A DNA stretch of 5,157 nt from Sphingobacteriaceae bacterium (lineage in GTDB: Bacteria > Bacteroidota > Bacteroidia > Sphingobacteriales > Sphingobacteriaceae). Where the stretch lies: positions 1 through 5,157 of the forward strand of contig JANWIB010000023.1 of NCBI GenBank assembly GCA_025450155.1, written 5' to 3'. Under the pieces are notes generated by a model. It searched no databases and was not told where the DNA came from. It was given only the letters and a program-made list of their open reading frames with translations. A program made the position numbers and the translations under genes. Of the stretch, positions 1 through 5,157 are shown one piece after another. The first letter of the stretch is position 1, and the number at the start of each line of letters is the position of its first letter.

Positions 1-1798
1 GTGAAACATAGCTTCTTCCGCCCTTTACAATCTGGCAGTCATCATAAGATACTACATTGGCAAACTCATCTTTTAATTCTTCTTTCATCAGATCGAGTTT
101 ATTCTTGCGGTCTTCATCAGATTTTGCAGTTTTCTGACGTTCAGCTTCAGCAATCTTATTTTTATTTCGCGATTCGGCCTTTTCTTCTTCGGGGGGCTTT
201 CCGCCATACGATAAATGATCGGTCTTTTCCCAATCATAATTTTTTAAAATCGTATGGTTATAATAAGTTTTCCCGGCTCCTTTAATAGTTGATTTTTCGC
301 TAACAACTAAATTTTCCATTTCATCGTCCAGTTTGGCTGAAAGCTCGTTGGTGGTTGTATTTTTATCGGGAGTGGAAACGGGTAAAGTGATTTTAGTGGC
401 TGTCTGATTACTTTCCCTGTGATCAATTTTTACAAGGTAGGCATCCTGCCCTTCAAGATCGGGATCAACATCCTTAAAGTTGGAATATTTTGTCATTGTG
501 AAAATGTAATCGTTACCGGTTTTAATAAACCAATTTAATTCATCAGCTAAGACAACATCATCAATTTTTGATATGCTTCTATCGGGGGCCACGCAGATAT
601 CGCATGGAATGTCCTGATCTTTTAAAATATCATACATTACCCGGGCAAATACAGCATGAGGCATATACCCAATATCGGAGGCAGAATAGCTGGAAAGTGT
701 TTTTCCGGAAAAGGCAATATTTCGCAGATAATAATAAGAAAGTTTTGCGATTTCTTTCTTATCGGTTGTTCTGCCATGGTCGCGCTTGAGACGACTTTTG
801 ATTTCGGGAACGTAATAAGAACTCCAATAATCCTGTGTAGAAAACCAATAGTTTACTTTCAGAGCAACCTGCTGTGCAGTAACAGAAGTGGTGGGTTCAT
901 CCATTTTGCCAAGGAAATAGCGGCTGTCGCGTCCGATCTGCGAAAAGCACACCTGGAATTTTACGGTCGGGATTTCGCGATATTCATACAACCACCTTGA
1001 ATCATCAATCTTATTCCTATCCTGGTCTGCCAGTGAATAGGAATAGGTATTCCGGTCTATATTGGGGTTTTTTTTCAGTTCCGTTGCACCATTTGAAGAT
1101 TTAAAGTTGATAAAGAATCCACGATCAACAGTGAAATCAATTTTTGTTTTCATAATCGAATAATCTCCATTCATGGTGGCAAGCACTGCTGGTAATGCCT
1201 GGGCATTACCGGTGAAATTATAACCTTCGCCATGAACCACAAGAAAATAATCAAAAACATCACCCGGTTCGATATCAGCTACCGCTACTTTATAATATTC
1301 AAATGCTGTTCCGTAAAATCGTGAACGGAAGAAAACAGGAGTTTCCTTAAACTCAGTTTTAATCGCATCTTTTTTTTCAATTATACGGGTTGTTCCATTT
1401 GCTTTAGTAATCATTATGGCAAAATTATCCTGGCTTTCTTTTGACCGGCCATACAAGGTAACTCCACTGGTACGGTAAAAATAAAATGTCGAAAATTTTT
1501 CGACAGCAGCTTTATCAAGCAATTTGATCCTTCTACGGGTAGTTTCAACATAATTTAAATTGCGCTTGCCTTCAGCAGTATATTCATATTTAAATTTTTG
1601 GGCGATAACAACAGCTGATTCATTTTTCCACTTATCAGGAACTTCTTTGGGTGCAAAATCAGGATCCTTGTCATTAAAAATTTTTTGAATTTCCTCATTA
1701 TTCAGTTTATCCGCCCTGTTCCGGGCACCACGCCCCTGTGAGAAAACGTTAGAAATGCTAAGAAATACAACAGCTGCAACAATTAAAATGTTTTTCAT
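1..1798 (-). CDS. Exported DUF3857/transglutaminase-like protein lacking the catalytic triad (pseudo-enzyme), 3' end beyond window
   Basis: The reading frame is open from ATG at 1798 to the left edge (599 codons, no stop), so the C-terminus is missing. Residues 1-20 form a signal peptide (MKNILIVAAVVFLSISNVFS, then Q) with no lipobox Cys, which predicts a periplasmic product. Residues about 48-200 resemble DUF3857, including the IEPGDVFDYF turn at 176-185. Residues about 348-440 align by eye with the transglutaminase core of the upstream gene: KEIAKLSYYYLRNIAF matches its DKIKAIYYWVQDNIRYIAF. However, the active-site segment YGDCKGMA is replaced by YMPHAVFA (378-385), so Cys becomes His381. 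The catalytic His falls at E420/L421 and the Asp at M435. Similarity continues past the core to about residue 500. Residues 537-580 are very rich in Lys, Glu, Arg and Asp and are probably helical or coiled-coil; YDDCQIVKGG follows. The start lies 51 bases after the upstream stop, with no TAnnTTTG element between, so co-transcription is likely. Fold assignment is good; function is unknown. A binding or scaffold role is inference. Confidence 0.85.
   Translation of the reverse strand, partial: MKNILIVAAVVFLSISNVFSQGRGARNRADKLNNEEIQKIFNDKDPDFAPKEVPDKWKNESAVVIAQKFKYEYTAEGKRNLNYVETTRRRIKLLDKAAVEKFSTFYFYRTSGVTLYGRSKESQDNFAIMITKANGTTRIIEKKDAIKTEFKETPVFFRSRFYGTAFEYYKVAVADIEPGDVFDYFLVVHGEGYNFTGNAQALPAVLATMNGDYSIMKTKIDFTVDRGFFINFKSSNGATELKKNPNIDRNTYSYSLADQDRNKIDDSRWLYEYREIPTVKFQVCFSQIGRDSRYFLGKMDEPTTSVTAQQVALKVNYWFSTQDYWSSYYVPEIKSRLKRDHGRTTDKKEIAKLSYYYLRNIAFSGKTLSSYSASDIGYMPHAVFARVMYDILKDQDIPCDICVAPDRSISKIDDVVLADELNWFIKTGNDYIFTMTKYSNFKDVDPDLEGQDAYLVKIDHRESNQTATKITLPVSTPDKNTTTNELSAKLDDEMENLVVSEKSTIKGAGKTYYNHTILKNYDWEKTDHLSYGGKPPEEEKAESRNKNKIAEAERQKTAKSDEDRKNKLDLMKEELKDEFANVVSYDDCQIVKGGRSYVS
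1191..1210. repeat. Perfect inverted repeat, 9-base arms, 2-base centre, inside coding sequence
   Basis: GGTAATGCC at 1191-1199 is the exact reverse complement of GGCATTACC at 1202-1210, separated by TG. On the transcribed strand it encodes GNAQALP of the pseudo-transglutaminase. As RNA it could form a stem of about 8 pairs with a tetraloop. No T-run follows, so it is not a standard terminator. It may be coincidental. Confidence 0.5.
1487..1505. repeat. Perfect inverted repeat, 9-base arms, 1-base centre, inside coding sequence
   Basis: TGTCGAAAA at 1487-1495 is the exact reverse complement of TTTTCGACA at 1497-1505, with a single T between. It lies in the pseudo-transglutaminase gene, where the minus strand encodes AVEKFST. 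There is no U-tract context for a terminator, and a one-base centre fits a DNA palindrome better than an RNA hairpin. Its function is unknown and it may be coincidental. Confidence 0.5.
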
Positions 1799-1849
1799 AC
1801 GGTTTAAGTTTTATAAATCAGGTTTTGAAATTTTCAGTGTGTAAGTTTA

Positions 1850-3781
1850 TTACTGCCCTTTTACTAGGACTAATTGTTCATCGGACATTTTCTTTAATTG
1901 CTTAAGATCCTTTTTCCATTGCGGAAAAACAGAAGTTTTTATGATGCCATTATCAATGGATAAGATTTTGTTCAATATTATTTTATTCCCTTGTTTTTTA
2001 TAGGACACATCAAATTTATAATCGGGATAGCTTACAGAAAATGATTCAGGTACGTATTTTACAGTGTAACCTTTCGGCACTTCAAATTCAACTGTATAAG
2101 TCCGGTAAATCTTTTCATCCAAAACATAATCGTTCTGGCGTTTTTCATCAGGCATGTACTTTTCAAAATCATGATAAAAATCAATGGAAACATACGTTTC
2201 ACCTGAAGCCTGTGTTACCTGGTTGGCCATTTCAAAATCATAATTAAAATTTAACGGCTTCTCACGGTCGGTAAGGTCGGTAGTTTTAAGATTAATTATT
2301 GAAAAGCTTTTATTATATCCTGAAATAATTCTATGCAAAAATTCTTCTTTCTTATCGGATTCTGTAAGCGCATAACTGTTTAAAATGGATGTTTGAGATT
2401 CACCATTAAAAACATTGCTTCCTTTGCCTTTAAGTAAATCACCGGAAAGTGTCATGCTCGATTTTACCTCAAATTTATTGCGCTCTTTTGGTAAATCAGG
2501 AACGTTCTTTATGATGTATTTTTTCCCATCCTGTATTAGGGCAGGACGTCCCTGGATACGGTAAGCATAATCGCCAAACGCAATAAAATTTTCAGTGCCG
2601 TCCAGAAAATAAATAGAATCTTTTAAAAAGACGGAGCAAATCATGTGGTTATCCACGCAAAGAGAAGATAATGAATAATCATAAGGAATATCTTTTGTGC
2701 CAATCCAGGTAAGACGCGCATCATAACCTGCAATTTGAAGCATGTTCGTAAGAAGATTTGCCATGCCTTTGCAATCGCCATATTTGGTTTTGTAAACTTT
2801 ATCGGCACTTTCAGGAATAAAGCCTGCAAGACCGCCTTCAAAGGCAATATACCTGATGTTATCCTGCACCCAATAATAGATAGCTTTTATTTTGTCTTTG
2901 TCATTTGTTTTGCCTTCTATCAGTTTGTCAACCGGGCCTTTTAAAGCTGCTTTGTCGTTTTTAGATTTACTTACCAGGTATGAATACCATTCATATAAAT
3001 CATCGGTGCTGCTGAAAATTTTTGTTGAAGTGCCATTTTTCTTTGTAAACTTTTTGGGAACAAAAACAATGTGCGGAAACTTAAATGTTATAGATGGAGC
3101 ATAATCTTCTTTTTTCATGGCATAACAACCGGTAACTGTATAGGTGTGAACAGTAAGTTTTTTTTTGTCATTATGAACTGACGTTTTTTTAATGTTCCAT
3201 CCTTCAAAGTTAAATTCTTTTAAATCGGCTTCGAGCCAATCGGGAATTTCATAAATGATTGTCTTTTCGTTTACAGGATAACGATCGTGGAAAAAAGCCG
3301 AATTAAGATATTTCACATCCTTATAAGATTTTCTCAACTCGTATTTTGTTGCTTTTCCTAATGTTTCAAAATAAAGTGAAAATGATTTGTAACGATTATC
3401 ATCATCAAAAATATCGCTTTGAAAATGTGCCTTGTCGGATACGCTTGTATAGTCATCAGATGAATAGCTTTTACCTTTTTTACTGAATGTGCGAATGAAA
3501 TCTACACTTGAAAACAAGTCGTAACCTTCGACAATGGTAATTCCTGTATTATCCTTTAACCCGACAAATTCCTCTTCAATTTCTTTGAGTGCATTCACCG
3601 TATCGTTTCGCCCGATACTGAAGGTATAAGTTTCGGTGCTTTTAATAGCACACACGTCTTCATCGGGATATTGTTTTTTAAGGCTCAACCCCAGATTGAG
3701 TTCTTCCTTTGATTTATATTGTGCAAGAGAAACCGAAATGTTTAGTAAAGACAATAAAATGAATGTTGCATAAATTTTCAT
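1850..3781 (-). CDS. Exported DUF3857/transglutaminase-like domain protein with intact Cys-His-Asp triad
   Basis: Complete 643-residue protein. Residues 1-20 are a signal peptide (cleavage likely SLA|Q, no lipobox), and no other membrane segment is seen, so it is predicted periplasmic. Residues about 30-270 form a beta-rich N-terminal region of DUF3857 type. Residues about 285-400 are a transglutaminase-like core: helix DKIKAIYYWVQDNIRYIAF (296-314), catalytic Cys337 in KYGDCKGMANLL, His379 in VDNHMICSVFL and Asp394 in YFLDGTENF. The order and spacing are those expected of the papain-like transglutaminase/protease superfamily. Residues about 420-640 form a further beta-rich C-terminal region. 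Family members are predicted to cleave or cross-link amide bonds, but no substrate is known, so hydrolase versus transferase is open. Upstream, 97 bases separate it from the barrel-protein gene; downstream, 51 bases separate it from a paralogue that has lost the triad. The sense strand has an A9 run at 3158-3166 (codons for DKKKL) without disrupting the frame. The start is supported by the signal peptide beginning directly at this ATG. Confidence 0.92.
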   Translation of the reverse strand: MKIYATFILLSLLNISVSLAQYKSKEELNLGLSLKKQYPDEDVCAIKSTETYTFSIGRNDTVNALKEIEEEFVGLKDNTGITIVEGYDLFSSVDFIRTFSKKGKSYSSDDYTSVSDKAHFQSDIFDDDNRYKSFSLYFETLGKATKYELRKSYKDVKYLNSAFFHDRYPVNEKTIIYEIPDWLEADLKEFNFEGWNIKKTSVHNDKKKLTVHTYTVTGCYAMKKEDYAPSITFKFPHIVFVPKKFTKKNGTSTKIFSSTDDLYEWYSYLVSKSKNDKAALKGPVDKLIEGKTNDKDKIKAIYYWVQDNIRYIAFEGGLAGFIPESADKVYKTKYGDCKGMANLLTNMLQIAGYDARLTWIGTKDIPYDYSLSSLCVDNHMICSVFLKDSIYFLDGTENFIAFGDYAYRIQGRPALIQDGKKYIIKNVPDLPKERNKFEVKSSMTLSGDLLKGKGSNVFNGESQTSILNSYALTESDKKEEFLHRIISGYNKSFSIINLKTTDLTDREKPLNFNYDFEMANQVTQASGETYVSIDFYHDFEKYMPDEKRQNDYVLDEKIYRTYTVEFEVPKGYTVKYVPESFSVSYPDYKFDVSYKKQGNKIILNKILSIDNGIIKTSVFPQWKKDLKQLKKMSDEQLVLVKGQ

Positions 3782-3859
3782 TGCTGCTGTTTATTAAAAT
3801 ATAATAATGATTTTATGGTAAAGCAAAAAGAGAAGCAAAATGAATTACTTCCCGTTTTG

Positions 3860-3867
3860 CAAATATG
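3860..3867 (-). promoter_or_regulatory. Weak candidate -7 element ahead of the transglutaminase-like gene
   Basis: The minus strand reads CATATTTG, matching five of the six fixed positions of TAnnTTTG. It lies in the 97-base gap downstream of the barrel-protein stop and would give a leader of about 70 bases. No TTG is present at the expected -33 position. If it is not functional, the transglutaminase-like gene depends on read-through from the barrel-protein gene. No convincing terminator is seen in the gap. Confidence 0.2.
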
Positions 3868-3878
3868 GTTTATTCAGA

Positions 3879-4610
3879 TTAATAGTCGATGTAATGCGAC
3901 CACATTAATCGGTAATGGTATCCGCCTTTGGCAGCCTTATCGGGTGCTGGTATAGCAGGTGGAGCGCCCGGTTCTATTTTAGAGCTGCCGCTGCCGCCAA
4001 AACCGATGAGTAAAGACAGCTCGCGTGCCTTATTTGATTTTGACCAATAACGGTATGCTAATTCAATAACCGGCATACCGGTGGTTTTTACTACATTATC
4101 GGTAACATAATTAGTTCCCTCATCAACTGAACCAAACAAGCCGCCATTCAGATATTCATACCCTATTCCAAAACCAAATCCTTTATTCTGACTGGTCTTA
4201 TAGGTTGAAACGTTACCGAAGTTGATACCTGCCATAATAGGAAAGCTTAATGAACCTACGTAACTGTGTGAGCCACCATCACTCATCAGGCTGACGCCTA
4301 AAGCGGGCCATGCATGAACATCAATTGATGTATTATCATTCAAATCAACAAGGTTTACTCTGAACTTCGCTCCGAATGTGTAAATAGAGTATCCGGTTTC
4401 CCTTTCAACTATGTTTTGAGTAGTACCGTTGTAATACAAGTCAGTTGTATCAATATTGGAATAATTCGGCATTCCAAAAAAATCAAGAAATATGGTATGC
4501 CCCAGCGACATAAAGAAACGGTCTTTAAAACCTCCTTCTTGGGCAGAGGCACTCTTTAGCGTAAGCATGGCCAATGCACAGGCCATAGTAATTTTAGTTA
4601 GTTTTTTCAT
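3879..4610 (-). CDS. Secreted protein, probable small outer-membrane beta-barrel, family not recognised
   Basis: Complete 243-residue protein. Residues 1-23 are a classical signal peptide (MKKLTKITMACALAMLTLKSASA, then Q24); Cys11 lies inside the hydrophobic stretch and does not make a lipobox. The mature part is rich in Gly, Tyr, Phe and Ser and shows repeated amphipathic beta-strand candidates such as YTFGAKFRVNL, FGFGIGYEYL, PVIELAYRYW and ELSLLIGFG. It ends in YHYRLMWSHYIDY, with a terminal aromatic residue as in many outer-membrane barrels. The size would suit about eight strands. Residues 211-230 form a Pro/Ala-rich, lysine-containing segment just before the last strand, probably an exposed loop. 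I do not recognise a named family; a soluble periplasmic beta-protein is the alternative. It lies 97 bases upstream of the transglutaminase-like gene in the same direction, so it may share that transcript. A good -7 element lies 39 bases upstream of the start. Confidence 0.85.
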   Translation of the reverse strand: MKKLTKITMACALAMLTLKSASAQEGGFKDRFFMSLGHTIFLDFFGMPNYSNIDTTDLYYNGTTQNIVERETGYSIYTFGAKFRVNLVDLNDNTSIDVHAWPALGVSLMSDGGSHSYVGSLSFPIMAGINFGNVSTYKTSQNKGFGFGIGYEYLNGGLFGSVDEGTNYVTDNVVKTTGMPVIELAYRYWSKSNKARELSLLIGFGGSGSSKIEPGAPPAIPAPDKAAKGGYHYRLMWSHYIDY

Positions 4611-4648
4611 AGAAGATTAAATTTGTTGTTTAGGTTTTTAATTGGCGA

Positions 4649-4656
4649 CAAATATA
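4649..4656 (-). promoter_or_regulatory. Candidate Bacteroidetes-type -7 element for the barrel-protein gene
   Basis: On the minus strand this reads TATATTTG, a perfect match to the Bacteroidetes primary sigma factor -7 consensus TAnnTTTG. It would place transcription start near 4643 and give a leader of roughly 30 bases before the ATG at 4610. The -33 region about 19 bases upstream is T-rich (TTT rather than TTG), so only half of the bipartite promoter is convincing. It is the only perfect TAnnTTTG I found ahead of the three minus-strand genes. Confidence 0.45.
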
Positions 4657-4836
4657 TAAATATGAAATGAATTAAAAGAAATATTTAACAAAGGTTTGCT
4701 TTTCTGAAACCCGTTTGTTTTTCTTAATCGGAAAATAACTTTTTATGTGCCTTCAGTGCCCTACGATTCATGCGAGAACCCTTAAAAATGTATTCGTTGA
4801 TAATTTTTTATTTTAGCGTGCTCAAAACGAAACAAC

Positions 4837-5157
4837 ATGAATCCAAACAAAGCATTATGGGAAAAAGGCGACTTCACCCGCATTGCCGAAACCATGCGCG
4901 AAAGCAGTGCTCAACTGGTCGCAAAGCCGGGAATCACCAAAGGCCTTAACGTTCTCGATCTTGGTTCCGGTGATGGCACCACGGCAATACCCGAAGCAAA
5001 GCTCGGTGCGAACGTTCTGGGCGTTGATATAGCAGCGAACCTCGTTGAAGCGGGAAACAAACGGGCAAAAGCTGAAGGGCTTGCCAATTGTACTTTTAAC
5101 TCCGCCATTTGGAACACAAAAAAAAAAACGGGCCTTGCTAACCGGGCTCTGTGCAAA
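4837..5157 (+). CDS. Class I SAM-dependent methyltransferase, N-terminal part, 3' end beyond window
   Basis: The frame is open from ATG at 4837 to the right edge (107 codons). The start is supported by MNPNKALWEKGDFTRIAETMRES, a typical beginning for a common bacterial class I methyltransferase family. VLDLGSGDGTTA (39-50) is motif I, the glycine-rich SAM-binding loop. VLGVDIA (60-66) holds the acidic Asp64 at the end of the second strand, expected to contact the SAM ribose. The substrate cannot be told. After NCTF (84-87) one would expect a motif like GDA followed by acidic and hydrophobic residues. Instead the sequence reads NSAIWNTKKKTGLANRALCK over an 11-A run, which does not resemble the family, so the last 60 or so bases may contain an error or a false join. 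G+C is about 53% (106 of 200 bases, 4841-5040), well above its neighbours. The gene is divergent from the minus-strand cluster. Only an imperfect -7-like TATTTTAG (4809-4816) precedes it. Confidence 0.85.
   Translation, partial: MNPNKALWEKGDFTRIAETMRESSAQLVAKPGITKGLNVLDLGSGDGTTAIPEAKLGANVLGVDIAANLVEAGNKRAKAEGLANCTFNSAIWNTKKKTGLANRALCK

Noticed and set aside
1..1000. Plus-strand open frames at 1-285, 568-789 and 656-1000
   Set aside because: They lie antisense to the continuous minus-strand pseudo-transglutaminase frame, which has a signal peptide and recognisable homology to its neighbour; the plus-strand translations show no domain-like pattern.
1799..1849. Promoter or terminator in the 51-base gap between the two transglutaminase-like genes
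   Set aside because: No TAnnTTTG element on the minus strand and no stem with a T-run; only an imperfect palindrome around 1826-1836.
2041..3104. Short open frames at 2041-2247 (+), 2641-2847 (-), 2735-2944 (+) and 2892-3104 (+)
   Set aside because: All are inside the well-supported 643-residue gene in other frames and have no recognisable content.
3835..3860. Possible terminator between the barrel gene and the transglutaminase-like gene (arms GCAAAA and TTTTGC)
   Set aside because: There are only 6 mostly A-T pairs with a 14-base loop, and the following T-rich stretch is interrupted; too weak to call.
4797..4816. Promoter for the methyltransferase using TTG (4797-4799) and TATTTTAG (4809-4816)
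   Set aside because: The -7 match is imperfect (A in place of the last T) and the spacing from TTG is about 9 bases instead of about 19.
4911..5156. 81-residue minus-strand open frame
   Set aside because: It is antisense to the methyltransferase, including its conserved SAM-binding motif; the Ala/Pro/Ser/Arg-rich translation is typical of an antisense shadow of a G+C-richer gene.

Overview
The window looks like chromosomal DNA of a member of the Bacteroidota (Bacteroidetes). The evidence is low G+C (about 37% in a hand-counted stretch of the second gene), exported proteins with signal peptides ending in ...AQ or ...SQ, no obvious Shine-Dalgarno sequences, a perfect Bacteroidetes-type -7 element (TAnnTTTG), and DUF3857/transglutaminase-like proteins of a type common in that phylum. 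No RNA gene, CRISPR array, insertion sequence or phage gene was seen.

Layout. Three genes lie head to tail on the minus strand. In transcription order they are: (a) a 243-residue secreted protein, probably a small outer-membrane beta-barrel (4610-3879); (b) a complete 643-residue periplasmic DUF3857/transglutaminase-like protein with an intact Cys337-His379-Asp394 triad (3781-1850); and (c) a related protein of at least 599 residues (1798 to the left edge, 3' end missing). Protein (c) keeps the DUF3857 and transglutaminase-like layout but has lost all three catalytic residues, and it carries a highly charged segment after the fold. Genes (b) and (c) are 51 bases apart with no promoter-like element between them, so they are probably co-transcribed. 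Gene (a) is 97 bases upstream of (b), in the same orientation, and may be the first gene of the same unit. On the other side of a 226-base divergent intergenic region, a class I SAM-dependent methyltransferase starts at 4837 on the plus strand and runs off the right edge.

How the genes might work together. All three minus-strand products are predicted to be exported, so the group probably acts in the periplasm or at the outer membrane. The most interesting feature is the pairing of a catalytically plausible transglutaminase-like protein with a pseudo-enzyme paralogue. This suggests a complex or scaffold arrangement, but no function can be assigned from sequence. The methyltransferase is unrelated by orientation and composition (about 53% G+C). 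Its last 60 or so bases do not look like the expected continuation of the family and may be poor-quality or chimeric sequence.
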